Shown: positions 15,355 through 26,722 of the stretch, one piece after another
Position numbering within the stretch: the first letter of the stretch is position 1
How the letters are laid out: the number at the start of each line of letters is the position of its first letter
NCBI GenBank assembly: GCA_036785325.1
Contig: JAXIVH010000024.1
Span: forward strand, 6,873,322 to 6,937,321
Direction of reading: 5' to 3'
Length of the DNA: 64,000 nucleotides
Source of the DNA: Urophycis tenuis
Taxonomy: Eukaryota > Chordata > Actinopteri > Gadiformes > Phycidae
The notes under the pieces: generated by a model
What the model saw: only the letters and a program-made list of their open reading frames with translations
Told to the model about the DNA's origin: nothing
Database searches by the model: none
Made by a program: the position numbers and the translations under genes

Positions 15355-16060
15355 CAGTCTTCACGCACGGTGTTCTGCTGGAATCCAAAGCTTCTGCCGC
15401 GATTATTTAACATTCACTCTCCATTCTTACGCCTCGAGTTACATACATGAGGCTTGTGGCCTCTTTGGCTGGACATTTTCCACAATGAATAGTTAAAAGG
15501 TGCCTTATATAGTCTTCTACTGAAATATTCTCCTTCACTTTTACACAGTTCTCCCATTACTGGTTTAGCTTGCCTTGGCCATAAGATATTTTGAAGGCTT
15601 CTGTTTGGTCTAGTTTGTGTGAATTTGCAATGCAAAGTTTCAACGATGCACTGTGCACCACATTATTTATTTCCTCAGACCACGATGCCTAGTTTTGCAG
15701 TTTGCACAGCTCGTGAATGTTGAACGCATGGAATCTGCCATCCTCTCTCTGCAATGATAAATAGACTAGTATATGTTGCACTAAAATGTATAGAGAACAT
15801 TTGAGGAATATTTGTTAAAGTGCTGCTTTAATCCTTGGTTCATACAGGGGTATCGCAATATTTTACAGAAAATATGTACTTTAGAGTTTTACTGCTTAAT
15901 ACTGTTAGTTACTTATGGTTGCTTCACTACAAAATATATTCCTGTCACGTACATTCTGTTTGTACGTTGAATGCCACTGCCTTAACCTTTTGCATCATGA
16001 CATCATGACATGACCACTTGACCCTATGATCAGTCAATAAACAATATGGACAACCTTATT
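15355..16060 (+). terminator. parp3: parp3 3' UTR remainder with candidate poly(A) signal
   Basis: Unique-looking non-coding sequence resumes after the hAT target duplication and leads to AATAAA at 16036-16041. If this signal is used, the transcript would carry about 1.7 kb of transposon in its 3' UTR. Confidence 0.4.
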
Positions 16061-17112
16061 TGATGGAAGTGCTGTTGTTATTATAATAAATAATGTATTA
16101 CATTGTTAATGTGTCATTGGTCTAGCCTCCCAATGACACGTAAGGTGTGTAATATACGTAGCCATAAATACATCATGAAAACACGCATATTTTCTTTAAT
16201 CATGTATATAATGTATATTTTATATTTCTTTAAGAATATTGTAACAACGTAGGCTACAAAAATACAACATTTGCGATGCAATGAAAATGTGCACAATTTT
16301 ATTTTTACCCTCTGAAGCCCTGCGTAAAGGAACTAGTTCAATTTATTTATGAAGAGAACACTTCCACTGAACACAGAGGGCCTTAGGACCCAGGCGTCAC
16401 CATGCTCTGCAAGGACAGTGGAGTTGGTGTCCATCTGAATGGGGGGGGGGAGCACAGACCACACAATGTGTGACAGTCACTGCCATACACAGCACAGGAC
16501 AGAGATGACAGCTAGAGAAGGATGGACTGGAAAGGAGAAGCATCATCTCAGCGCTGTCTGAAATGATGAATGGATTACAGAGCGACAGCTCTGACATGGT
16601 GCTGTTATGAGAACTCATAGAGCAGACCTTGCATGGAACAGATGTAGGAATTATGCTGTGGTCACACCAGATGGCAATAAACTGGAGGGATTAGCAAATG
16701 CCTTAGTTTGCTTATCTCAGGCTTTGATTTGAACCAGCATGGGTTTGGCTGACTCAGTGAGGAACCCTCTCTCCATTCTGACAGCAAGCAGTGGATTCAT
16801 GGGTAGGTAACCATTTTGCATACAGTGACAATGGCATATGAGAGTGTCTGAGAACTACGGTATATGTGATATCCTACAATATGTTTTTCTAGTTATGTCT
16901 TCCAGTAAAACACTGTAAAAACATGAGACATGAGACAACAACAGTGCACGAGATTATAGGAGAGAGAGAAGGCTTGTAATATTATTTCATATTAAGACAC
17001 AGGTAAACTGTTAAACAATGCCATGGCAAACAACTGACAACGCATTCTTTTCTATCCAGATTGAAGGTACCTCAGAATGGATCCAATTCAACTGGCGAGG
17101 AGTGAATAGAAA
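16061..17112. other. parp3-gpr62 intergenic region and gpr62 leader
   Basis: No coding frame with recognisable features. A polypyrimidine tract and CTATCCAG acceptor near 17060, about 50 bases before the gpr62 start codon, suggest a spliced 5' UTR exon. A G9-10 run lies at about 16441. Confidence 0.4.
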
Positions 17113-18435
17113 ATGGCAGGGAAACCTGGTCCCATGATTTCTGTGCACAATGACACCAAACACAACCTCACCAACTCCCTATGGGGGCCAAATCCAACCG
17201 TCCCTGACAACGCAGGGGTGGTGACGAGCTCCCAGTCCCAAATCCAGGACCTGATTGGTCTGTTCTGCATGGTGACCCTCAACCTCATCGCGCTGTTGGC
17301 CAACACGGGGGTCATGGTGGCCATCGCGCGTGCGCCTCACCTCAAGCGCTTCGCCTTGGTGTGCCACCTGTGTGCGGTGGATCTGCTGTGCGCCATCCTG
17401 CTCATGCCCCTTGGTGTCATCTCCAGCTCGCCCTTCTTTGGCAGTGTAGTCTTCACCGTGCTGGAGTGCCAGGTTTACATCTTCCTCAATGTCTTCCTCA
17501 TCTGCCTGTCCATTCTCACCATCACGGCCATCAGCGTTGAGCGCTACTTCTACATCGTGCACCCCATGCGCTACGAGGTCCGGATGAGCATCCACCTGGC
17601 TGTGGGCATCATGCTGTTCATCTGGCTGAAGTCGGCGCTGCTGGCACTGGTCACGCTGTTCGGCTGGCCCGCCTACGGCAACCACAGCTCCATCGCGGCC
17701 GCCCACTGCTCCGTCCACTGGAGCCACAGCCGCCTGCGCAGAGCCTTTGCCGTGCTCTTCAGCGTGCTGTGCTTCCTGCTACCGGCGCTGGTCATCTTCG
17801 CTGTCTACTGTGCCGTGTACAAAGTGGCGCGCTCGGCCGCCATGCAGCAAATCCCCCCCGCTGCCGCCGCGCCTGCCTGGGCCAACCCGGCAAAGAGTCG
17901 CTCGGACTCCATCAGCAGCCAGACCACCATCATCGCCTCCGGCCGCGGCCCGCTGCGCCGGCTGTCCCCGGAGCGGGCCTTCGGCGGGGGCAAGGCAGCC
18001 CTCACCCTGGTGCTCATCGTGGGCCAGTTCCTGCTCTGCTGGCTGCCCTACTTCACCTTCCACCTGCAGACCTCCCTGAGTGCGGGCGGCCCCGGCCCCG
18101 GCGTGCTGGAGGAGGCCGTCACCTGGCTGGCGTACTCCTCCTTCGCCGTCAACCCCTTCTTCTACGGCATGCTGAACCGGCAGATCCGCGAGGAGCTGGT
18201 GAAGTTCAGGCGCTGCTGCGTCAATCGGCCGCTGGAGCTGACGGCGTCCAGCCACGAGGGCTCGCTGCAGGAGAACTTCCTGCAGTTCATCCAGAGGACC
18301 AACAGCACGGTCCACACTCCCTCCAGCTGTGTCATCAGCAGCCCCAGGAACACTGTGGAGCAAGCGGTGCACATCCCCGGGCAAATACCCGAGGAACCTG
18401 CTGAGACCGCGGGTGTAGTTTCGGGTTCGGATTAG
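17113..18435 (+). CDS. gpr62: Orphan class A GPCR, GPR61/GPR62 type
   Basis: A single-exon 440-residue receptor, starting in a good context (AAAATGG), with an N-glycosylation site (NLT) in the N-terminus. Seven hydrophobic segments are visible. Class A landmarks are LCAVDLLCA (helix 2 aspartate), ERY at 143-145, CWLPYF in helix 6 (309-314) and NPFFY in helix 7 (347-351). Loop 3 carries RSDSISSQTTI and FGGGKAALTL, typical of the GPR61/GPR62 pair. These plasma-membrane orphan receptors show constitutive Gs/cAMP signalling. Position next to parp3, as in human 3p21.2, argues for gpr62. The C-terminus (EGSLQENFLQFIQ, then HIPGQIPEE) looks more like GPR61, so paralogue identity rests on synteny. 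Codon use is very GC-rich at third positions. Confidence 0.88.
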   Translation: MAGKPGPMISVHNDTKHNLTNSLWGPNPTVPDNAGVVTSSQSQIQDLIGLFCMVTLNLIALLANTGVMVAIARAPHLKRFALVCHLCAVDLLCAILLMPLGVISSSPFFGSVVFTVLECQVYIFLNVFLICLSILTITAISVERYFYIVHPMRYEVRMSIHLAVGIMLFIWLKSALLALVTLFGWPAYGNHSSIAAAHCSVHWSHSRLRRAFAVLFSVLCFLLPALVIFAVYCAVYKVARSAAMQQIPPAAAAPAWANPAKSRSDSISSQTTIIASGRGPLRRLSPERAFGGGKAALTLVLIVGQFLLCWLPYFTFHLQTSLSAGGPGPGVLEEAVTWLAYSSFAVNPFFYGMLNRQIREELVKFRRCCVNRPLELTASSHEGSLQENFLQFIQRTNSTVHTPSSCVISSPRNTVEQAVHIPGQIPEEPAETAGVVSGSD

Positions 18436-18559
18436 CTAACCCTTAGCCAGTGAGCGGCGGGGAGAGAGCTGACATGAGACCTGTCTTAGTTTCCAGAGGA
18501 TGATGTAAATGTCATTTGAATCGATTGTGTGCTACATTATCGTTTGTTGATTGTGGGTT

Positions 18560-19153
18560 CAGGGCCGCCGCTCCCCATACGCAGGGTACGCAGAGTGCGT
18601 AGGGCCCCAAGTACGGGGGGGCACAATTATGGTTGAAAAAAACAAAAAAACATTTATATTGCAAAGATATATGAATGAGTTATTAACATGCCCACCGTTG
18701 TTGTTTATCAATTGTGTACCCTATCACTCAATTCGGCCAAATTAGATGTTTTTACCTAATAAATAAAAATAGCCCCCCCCTTCCCTGAAATGGTACAGCC
18801 TTCAAAGTTCTTGTGAGTCTCGTCTTTTCGCATTGGAGTTCGCTCTTTATCGTTTTGCCAAGTGGCCATTAGGTGCTGCTGTCGTTCCTGTTATTGTTAG
18901 AGAGATAGATAGACACTTTATTGATACCCAAGGGGAAATTCAAGAAAATATTCAATGACAATTTGTTGTATATATTACTTCATATATACATTTTCATTGT
19001 TCTATGTTTATTAAATGTCAATTTTAACTATTTAATATTATTTAATAAATAGCAAAGGTTCTAAGGTTTGAGTAGAACTCTTTTTAGTTGTTGACTTTTG
19101 AGTAGAACTTTTTTTATGCTTAGGGCCCCCAAAACACACTAGCAGCGGCCCTG
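18560..19153. mobile_element. hAT-type MITE in the gpr62 3' region
   Basis: The element begins CAGGGCCGCCGCT and ends AGCAGCGGCCCTG, with a second mirrored block TAGGGCCCC / GGGCCCCC. It is flanked by perfect 8-bp TGTGGGTT copies at 18552-18559 and 19154-19161. CAGGG ends and an 8-bp duplication are diagnostic of hAT. At 594 bp without a transposase frame it is non-autonomous. Confidence 0.9.
18899..18950 (-). repeat. LINE 3' tail fragment inside the hAT MITE
   Basis: GAGATAGATAGACACTTTAT followed by TGATACCCAAGGGGAAATTC is the inverse of the CCTNGGG.TCAATAAAG tail plus a tetranucleotide repeat, as also seen at 7120-7190. Confidence 0.6.
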
Positions 19154-19440
19154 TGTGGGTTATTGGCATTGGGCTTTATTCTTGATATTTGACTTGCTGT
19201 CATAGAGTATATGTATTTTATGTAATGTATTTTAATGTACAATGTTTGATTAATTTGAAGATTCTGTATATGTTTGTTGGCATGTAGAAATATGCATATG
19301 CTTTATGCTTCAAACATTCTACTTTGTAACCAAAATAACACGAAAATTAGAGTAGGCATTTTTAAATGACTTATTGTATTTAATTGGTGACATACTGCAA
19401 ATGGATCCTGTTGAAATAACAATACCATTTTAAATAAAAC
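19154..19440 (+). terminator. gpr62: gpr62 3' UTR end with candidate poly(A) signal
   Basis: After the hAT duplication, AT-rich sequence runs to AATAAA at 19433-19438. Confidence 0.45.
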
Positions 19441-20183
19441 CTATATTTTGGACAATGACAACATCTTTCCATATTCTAATGGCAGTGTATTGTACTACAA
19501 AATCCTATTGATTGTGCAGAATAATAACATGTTGCTTAATAATAGCTGTGTGCCATGTTTAGAAGCCTCCAGAGTGAGAGAATCAGAGGAACAATGTGCT
19601 TCAGAACCCCCCATACGTTACAGACCCAGCCTGATAGGCAGTGAATGTCATCCCTCCTTGTTGTCATGGAAATTGAGTAGGCCATGAACTCACATAGCAA
19701 CAAGCTCCATTCAGCTGGACGCTGTGCTGCGCTCCTGATTGCAAACTGCTGGGGTTGGCCTGCTCCTTAACATGTGCAGTGATTAGTGATCTACCTTCAA
19801 GTAAACATTAGCACTTGAAAAGAGCCCTGTGGCCACGACGGCTGGGCTCTGACCCGACCTGAGAATAAGGATTACTACTGTTGGGTTAAAATCTCAGTAT
19901 TGATTATGCTGTGCAAGGATTACCTTACTGGGTAATGATCATGCTCCACAAGTGATGTCAAATCATCATTTTATGACTCCCACTGTATGTATTGGCTCTT
20001 TCATCAACAGCCTGAAGTCCCAGCCCTGTGGTCACAGCAAACAAGTAAAAAAGATAGCACTTGCTGTGTCTGGTTTTAACCCTGTGCATGTAGAACGATA
20101 ACGATAAATAACGGTAATAACGATAAAGGCTGAACAAACTCAGACTTCCCACCAAAATCTTTTTTTTTTTTTAATGATATTTG
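19441..20183. other. Intergenic, nothing recognised
   Basis: No supported gene. Short AACGATAA-type repeats lie at about 20095-20125 and a T-run at 20160-20172. The last 8 bases are the left target duplication of the next LINE. Confidence 0.4.
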
Positions 20184-21575
20184 AATCGCGTGGACATCGG
20201 GGGCAGTGCCTCTGGATTGGCAGACCGGAGTGGTGGTTCCCCTCTTCAAAAAGAGGGACCGGAGGGTGTGCTCCAACTACAGGGGGATCACACTCCTCAG
20301 CCTCCCCGGTAAGGTCTATTCGGGGGTCCTGGAGAGGAGGGTCCGTAGGATAGTCGAACCTCGGATTCAGGAGGAGCAATGTGGTTGCTCCTCCGTGGAA
20401 CTGCCCGGCCGTGGAACTGTGGACCAGCTCTATACCCTTGGCGCGGTACTCAAGGGTGCATGTGCTTTGTGGACTTGGAGAAGGCGTTCGACCGTGTCCC
20501 TCGGGGAGCCCTGTGGGGGGTGCTCCGGGAGTATGGGGTACCGGGCCCGCTGTTACGGGCCATCGGGTCCCTGTACTCCCGGTGCCAGAGCTTGGTCCGC
20601 ATTGCCGGCAGTAAGTCGAGCCTGTTTCCGGTGAGGGTTGGCCTCCGCCAGGGCTGCCCTTTGTCACCGATTCTGTTCACAACTTTTGTGGACAGAATTT
20701 CTAGGCGCAGCCAGGGCGTTGAGGGGTTACAGTTCGGTGGCCTCAGGATTGCGTCACTGCTTTTCGCAGATGATCTTGTCCTGTTGGCTTCATCAGGCCG
20801 TGACCTTCAGCTCTCACTGGAGCGGTTCGCAGCCGAATGTGAAGCGGCTGGGATGAGGATCAGCACCTCCAAATCCGAGGCCATGGTTCTCGGCCGGAAA
20901 AGGGTGGAGTGCACTCTCCGGGTCGGGGAGGAGATTCTGCCTCAAGTGGAGGAGTTCAAGTATCTCGGGGTCTTGTTCACGAGTGAGGGGAGGATGGAGC
21001 GGGAGATTGACCGACGGATCGGTGCGGCGTCGGCAGTGATGCGGGCTCTGCACCGGTCCGTCATGGTGAAGAAGGAGCTGAGCCTAAAGGCGAAGCTCTC
21101 GATTTACCGGTCAATCTACGTTCCTACCCTCACCTATGGTCACGAGCTGTGGGTAGTGACCGAAAGAACGAGATCGCGAATACAAGCGGCCGAAATGAGT
21201 TTCCTCCGCAGGGTGTCCGGGCTCTCCCTTAGAGATAGGGTGAGAAGCTCGGTCATCCGAGAGGGGCTCAGAGTAGAACCGCTGCTCCTCCGCATCGAGA
21301 GGAGCCAGTTGCGGTGGCTCGGGCATCTAGTGAGGATGCCCCCCGGACGCCTCCCTGGGGAGGTGTTTCGGGCACGTCCCTCTGGGAGGAGGCCCCGGGG
21401 AAGACCCAGGACACGCTGGAGGGACTATGTCTCTCGGCTAGCCTGGGAACGCCTCGGGATCCCCCCTGAAGAGCTGGACGAAGTGGCTGGGGAGAGGGAA
21501 GTCTGGGCTTCTCTCCTCAGCCTGCTGCCCCCGCGACCCGACCCTGGATAAGCGGTGGACATGGATGGATGGATG
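20184..21575 (+). mobile_element. 5'-truncated RTE-clade LINE (Rex3-like)
   Basis: A reverse transcriptase fragment ends in a GGATGGATGG tail and is flanked by GATATTTG copies at 20176-20183 and 21576-21583. That duplication marks it as a genuine 5'-truncated target-primed insertion. The tail type and the protein match RTE-clade fish elements; I favour Rex3 but cannot test it. Confidence 0.85.
20206..21551 (+). pseudogene. RTE reverse transcriptase, frameshifted
   Basis: The first frame (from 20206) reads DWQTGVVVPLFKK and then NYRGITLLSLPGK (RT motifs 1-2). The protein then shifts frame near 20455 into FVDLEKAFDRVPRG, GLRQGCPLSPILF, LLFADDLVLLAS (catalytic FADD) and EFKYLGVLF. It finishes with the RTE C-terminal block LRWLGHLVRMPPGRLPGEVF and a stop at 21549-21551. 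The endonuclease half is missing and the frameshift prevents a continuous product. Confidence 0.85.
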
Positions 21576-21997
21576 GATATTTGGATAAAGTAATGGCTTA
21601 TATTTCATTTCATTTTCAAGATGTTGCAATATTGTTTCAAGGAAACAAAAGGTCTGTATTTCTGCAGACATAACAAGTGGATATTTTACACTTCAGTTCA
21701 GATTTGTAGTCTCCAGTGGGAGGAAGTGTGTTGTGGCCCCCTGAGGAAGACTAAGGAGATTGAACCAAGATGAGGATCTTCATAGTGAGTCCCATGTCCC
21801 CTCAAGATGGACTTGGACTATTAGGGTCAGGTCAGGGTTAGGGTACCACACGAAAACACAGTTAACCCATTGCTTACTGAGAAGAACTCATGTCTTATAT
21901 TCTCTGGAGTCTACAATAATAATAATAACTAGGGTTAATGCCCCGCGGGACATTGGGCGGGACCTCGCCGTAAAGCAACTCGTCGGCACGTGGATTG

Positions 21998-22160
21998 CGT
22001 CCTGACAGGTCCGCGTTTGCACATGGATGGTGTCGTGACAGGTCGTCGTTCACGTGGACGGTGTAGTGATAGGTCGTCGTTCACGTGGACGGTATCGTGA
22101 CTGGTTGCCGTTTGCACATGGATGGCGTCGTGACAGGTTCTCGTTTGCGACTGTCCACGC
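21998..22160. repeat. 31-33-bp tandem repeat, five copies
   Basis: Units of the form CGTCGTGACAGGT followed by CGTTCACGTGGACGG or CGTTTGCACATGGATGG. The two half-types alternate across the block. Confidence 0.85.
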
Positions 22161-22173
22161 ACTGTGCGGTATG

Positions 22174-23020
22174 GCCGACTTTGACGGCACGCCCTGGCCA
22201 CGCCCTTCGAGGTAGAGTCGCAAATAGCACAACTTTGGTTAAGAACCACGTTTTAGCTGTACTGACCAATTTTGAACCAGAACAGATAAATCCCTTGGGA
22301 GGAGTTCGTTCACAAACATGGGTATAAAAGACGACATAGTTTAATATCGCCGACTTTGACGGCACGCCCTGGCCACGCCCTTCGAGGTAGAGTCGTAAAT
22401 AGCACAACTTTGGTTAAGAACCACGTTGTAGATGTACTGACCAATTTTGAAGCAGAACAGACAATTGCCTTGGGAGGAGTTCGTTCACAAACATGGGTAT
22501 AAAAACGACAAAATTTGAATATTGCCGACTTTGACGGCACGACCTGGCCACGCCCTTCGACGTAGAGTGGCAAATAGCACAACTTTTGGTAAGAACCATC
22601 TTCTGAATCTACCCCAAAAATTTGGAGCCCAAGCGACAAATCCCCTGGGAGGAGTTCGTTCAAATAGGACGCGAAAATCGAAAATGGCAAAAATTTAAAT
22701 GGAAATATCTGACTTCCGGTGGGTTTTTTGGTATCGTTCCAATAGGCTTTTTTGTAGGGCTAGGCCAGGTTAATATCCATACCGAGTTTTATACATATCG
22801 GTGAAACTCGGTGTCGTGGAAAAAACGAAAAAATTGATTATGGCCGACTTTGACGGAACGCCGTGGCCACGCCCTTTGACGTAGAGTCCCAAATAGCACA
22901 ACTTTTCCAAAGTTCCATGTTGGGAACCTACAGAATTAATTTGAAGCCCAACCGGCAAATCTCCTGGGAGGAGTTCGTTCAAATAAAACGCAAAAATTGC
23001 AAAACATTTATGCAAATATC
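22174..23020. repeat. 175-bp tandem module, 3-4 copies
   Basis: GCCGACTTTGACGG starts at 22174, 22349, 22525 and 22843. Each copy carries GGCCACGCCCTT, GTAGAGT, CAAATAGCACAACTTT and GGGAGGAGTTCGTTC. The first three are spaced 175-176 bp; the fourth follows a longer, diverged unit. Confidence 0.85.
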
Positions 23021-24065
23021 TGACTTCCGGTGGGTTGAGGGGTATGGGTCCAAGAGGCTTTTTTGTAGGTCTGGGCCTGTGTAACGTGCCTACCGAGTTT
23101 CATACATGTAGGTCAAACGTGGTGTCGGGGCTGTTGTTTTTTAAGCCTTTAGGGGGCGCTTCTACGACGACAAGCACGATTTTTGGTATGTGAGCTTTGG
23201 GCAGCACTATACACGTGTCCAGTGAATTTCATATTCATAACTATTACGGTGTTTGCACAGTGATTTACGCTGCTTTTAGAGCGCCATCCAGTGGCAGAAT
23301 TTTTTTCCCCTTTTGAGCCACTCCTCAGGGCACCATGGGCTATGTGCAAACCAAGTTTTGTGTTAATTGCACTTGCCAATGTGGAGTTATAAACTTCTTG
23401 ATTTTAAAGAGCGCCACATAGTGGCAATGAGCAGAAATTTTGTAGTATGCATGAGGGACATATACCAAAGTAGGGTCTCAAGTTTGGTGTTGAACGGACA
23501 TAGCATTGTGGAGATATGGTCCACTTCCTTTTTTTACGTAAAATTGACACATCTAAAAAATTTTATGACGCGCTTAGTATAAAGAATTTCAACATACTTC
23601 ACATGACAGTTTGTCATCATTCAGTCTGGGGATGGTAAATGTCGAGTTTCGTGCGAATCGGAGAAAGCCCTATGTTTTGAGCCCGTTGCAGCACTTTTTT
23701 TGCATTTTTGCGTTATAGCAAAAAAAAAAGGCAGGCGGAAGTGGGCGTGGCCTACATCAGGAGGTGCAGCATGATTGCCCGCATGGGTAGATATAAAGAT
23801 TTTGAATGTGCGACAATCTATGCGGGAGTTATTAGCGTTACGGTTGTTGCTCATAAACAGCGCCACCTAGAGGTCTTCCTAGTATACAACATGAACGTGA
23901 CGCCTAAAATATCAAATTTTTCACCAGGCCTGACAACTTTGCCAAAAAAAATTGAGTTTTCGTATATGTTCAGGGGGTTAAAATCAACGTCAAAGATCCC
24001 TGAAAGAATAATAATAACAAACGGACCAATTACAATAGGGACCTCGTCCTGTTTCACAGGCTCGG

Positions 24066-26180
24066 TCCCTAATAATAATGCATTTTATTTCTAATGCACT
24101 TTTCATCTAAAAGATCTCAAAGTGCTACAAGGTTAAAAAGTTAAAAGCAAGGTAAAGGAAACAAAAGCATACTCAATAATAAAAAAAAAAAATAAAAAAA
24201 ATAAATAAAATAAAATAAAATAAAAAAAATAAAATAAAAACTATAAGACAAGGTTAAAACATCTTGTTAGCAGCCATAGGCCTTTCTGAATAAAAAGGTT
24301 TTCAGGCCTATTTTAAAAGAGTCCAGGTTCTGAATGGCCCTCATCTGGATTGGGAGACTGTTCCATAGGCGTGGTGCGGCTGAGCAGAAAGCTCGGTCTC
24401 CCATGGTGGAGAGCCTAGTACTGGAGATTTGGAGGAGCAGGGTGTTTGTAGATCTGAAGGTGCGGGTAGTGGACTGTAGATTGATGAGTTCTTGGAGGTA
24501 GGTAGGTGCGTGTTCATGGATGCATTTATGAGTGAGTAGCAGAATTCTGTAGTTGATCCGGGATGAGACGGGGAGCCAGTGCAGTGATTGAAGGATGGGG
24601 GTGATATGCTCGTATTTACGGGCTCTCATCAGGACCCTGGCAGCGCTGTTTTTAGATGTATTGTAGCTTCTGGATGGTCTTGCATGGTATCCCAATGAAG
24701 AGACCATTACAGTAATCCAGCCTTGAGGAAATAAAGGCATGGACCAGTTGTTCTGCTGCTGGGAGGGATAGAGTGGGACGAAGTCTTGAAATATAGTGGA
24801 GATGGTAAAATGAAGTCTTACATAGATGTTTTACGTGGTCATTGAAGGTCAGGTGGGGGTCGAACCGAACTCCCAGGTTTGTTGCTGAGGTTAGTTCACT
24901 CAAGTTAGTTGAGTGATGGATGAGGAGTGGACATGATGAGGGGTACCAATGAGGAGTGCTTCCGTTTTATTACTGTTCAGCTGGAGGGAGTTGCTGCTCA
25001 TCCATGCCTTGATTTCCTCAAGGCAGGAGGTGAGGGATGACAGGGCTGTGGAGGTGTGTGGGGTAGTTTTAATGTAGAGTTGTGTATCGTCAGCATAACA
25101 ATGGAAGGACAGTCCATGTTTGCTGATGACTTGACCGAGGGGAAGCATGTAAATGGTGAAAAGGATGGGGCCAAGGACTGACCCCTGAGGAACGCCACAG
25201 GTGACATGGAGCGGCCTGGATACACATCCTCCAAGTGAGCCATGTTCAGTCCTATCTGAAAGATAGGATTTAAACCATTGCAGTGCGTGGTCTGTCAGTC
25301 TAGCTGTGTTATGGAGACGCTCGAGGAGGATGGTGTGGTCCACGGTGTCGAAGGCCGCTGTCAGGTCCAGGAGGATGAGGAGTGATGGTGACCCTGAATC
25401 AGCAGTCATCAAAATGTCGTTTGTCACCCTGAGCAGGGCTGTTTCGGTGCTGTGGGCTGAACGAAAGCCTGACTGAAAATTTTCAAACAGATTGTTATGT
25501 GTAAGGTGGTCCTAAAGCTGTGTGGCAACCGTTTTCACAAGTACCTTGGATAGAAAGGAGAGATTTGAGATAGGCCTATAGTTTGCAAGATTGTCCGGGT
25601 CCAGGGAGGGTTTCTTTAGGAGGGGACAAATGACCGCAGCTTTGAGAGCAGGTGGAACATGACCAGTTTGAAGTGAAAGGTTAACAACCTGGGTGATGAT
25701 TGTGCTGAGGATGGAGATGTGTGATTTAAGCAGAGTAGATGGGAAGGGGTCTAAACAACAGGTGGTCGGCTTCATTCCTCTGATGGTTTTCTCAATGTGA
25801 CTCTGCTGGACCTCAGAGAAGCAAAGAAGGGATGGCAGACTCTCTACCTGGAGGTTGGAAGCAGGAGGTGAGGGAGAGGAGGAGCTGGGCAACAGAGAGC
25901 GGATGTTGTTGACTTTAGATCTAAAAAAGTCAATAAAGCTGTTGCATCGCTCAACTGTAGCTTTGGTCAGTGAGGGTGATTGTGGCTTCAGCAAGTAATT
26001 TATTGTGGAAAAGAGTTTTTTAGAGTTTCCGGTGTGCCTATTGATGAGGTTGGCATCTACATTCATCATGTTGTGAAGAAATGGTGTAGGCCTATTCCAG
26101 CATCTTGTACCTCTTTCCATGAAGGTAGAACAGAGGTCAAAGCATCTGGAGCCCTATCTGTAAATGTGTCTTTCACAAAT
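24066..26180 (-). mobile_element. 5'-truncated L2-clade LINE
   Basis: The minus-strand element has a short (ATT)n tail at 24066-24078 (ATTATTATTAGGG on the minus strand), a 3' UTR with an A/T-rich spacer (24180-24240), and RT plus C-terminal coding sequence. The 5' truncation is near 26180. Confidence 0.8.
24267..26120 (-). pseudogene. L2 reverse transcriptase, broken
   Basis: Read from 26120 downward, the pieces give CNSFIDFFRSKVNNIR, NYRPISNLSFLSKVLVKTV (RT), then after a break LILLDLTAAFDTVDHTILL, GVPQGSVLGPILFTIY and FHCYADDTQLYIKT (catalytic YADD). They continue to SRLDYCNGLFIGIP and LHWLPVSSRINYRILLLTHK. These motif wordings are typical of the fish L2 clade. Stops and frameshifts near 25500, 24900 and 24700 break the frame, and the endonuclease domain is missing. 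Confidence 0.85.
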
Positions 26181-26296
26181 TCTTGAGCACAATTGTGGGT
26201 TACGGTTAGGGGTTAAGGGGTTAAGGGTAGGTTCTCGGCACTGGCACACAACCTCCCTTTCCTCTTTTTCTTTTCTTGTTTTTTTAAGGGATGTGT

Positions 26297-26443
26297 TTTT
26301 TGTAGTTGTGTTGTTACATGGAGAGCACTGAGGGAGATACAGCATCTTGGCTCTGATGGAGGAACGGACCACAGGTGTGTTGTTACATGGAGAGCACTGA
26401 GGGAGACACAGCAGCTTGGCTCTGAGGGAGGAACGGACCACAG
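26297..26443. repeat. About 74-bp tandem duplication
   Basis: TGTTGTTACATGGAGAGCAC with the following GAGGGAGA(T/C)ACAGCA, CTTGGCTCTGA and GGAACGGACCACAGGTG occurs twice in a row with a few substitutions. Confidence 0.85.
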
Positions 26444-26473
26444 GTGAGTGACATCCTGTTATCTTGATGTAGG

Positions 26474-26641
26474 GAGGGTCTGAGAGGCCCCCAGCACAGC
26501 GATCGGGTCGATTTTCTAATACACATCTAATAGTCTGTCTGTCTGTCTGTCTGTCTCAAGGACACTTCAACATGTGGAGGGGAATCAAACTGCCGACCCT
26601 GCGGTGTCCCCCCGCTCTAACCACTGAGCCACCGTCGCCCC
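26474..26641 (-). mobile_element. tRNA-derived SINE
   Basis: On the minus strand the head reads GGCGACGGTGGCTCAGTGG, including an A-box TGGCTCAGTGG (26621-26631). A B-box-like GTTTGATTCC follows (26581-26590), then CACATGTTGAAGTGTCCTTG and a (GACA)n tail. The same head is present in the plus orientation at 40113. RNA polymerase III promoter boxes make it a tRNA-derived SINE. Confidence 0.75.
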
Positions 26642-26685
26642 TGGGTGTTGTTACTAGAATTACATTCCTAGCTCAGTAATGTAGT
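26642..26685 (-). repeat. Stretch matching the core of the 40-64 kb satellite
   Basis: The minus strand reads CATTACTGAGCTAGGAATG, then TAATTCTAG, then TAACAACACC. The first 19 bases are identical to the type A satellite core 14-20 kb away, and the whole stretch matches the sequence immediately 3' of the SINE at 40262-40300. Confidence 0.8.
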
Positions 26686-26722
26686 GGTTGCTAGTCATCT
26701 CCCATGCTGCTGCTGCTGTGGT

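Larger units (their letters stand above)
21930..24065. repeat. Unclassified interspersed repeat, about 2.1 kb
   Basis: A block with no coding frame and a consistent style. It has short tandem units at the left, three to four copies of a 175-bp module in the middle, and scattered GCGCCA..AGTGGC palindromes (about 23279, 23409 and 23859). The right end contains AATTACAATAGGGACCTCGT. I recognise this as a recurrent fish repeat type but cannot name the family. It abuts an L2 tail at 24066. Confidence 0.5.

Noticed and set aside
17179..18404. Long antisense and alternative-frame ORFs over the receptor gene
   Set aside because: Shadows caused by GC-rich third positions; only the 440-codon frame has receptor motifs.
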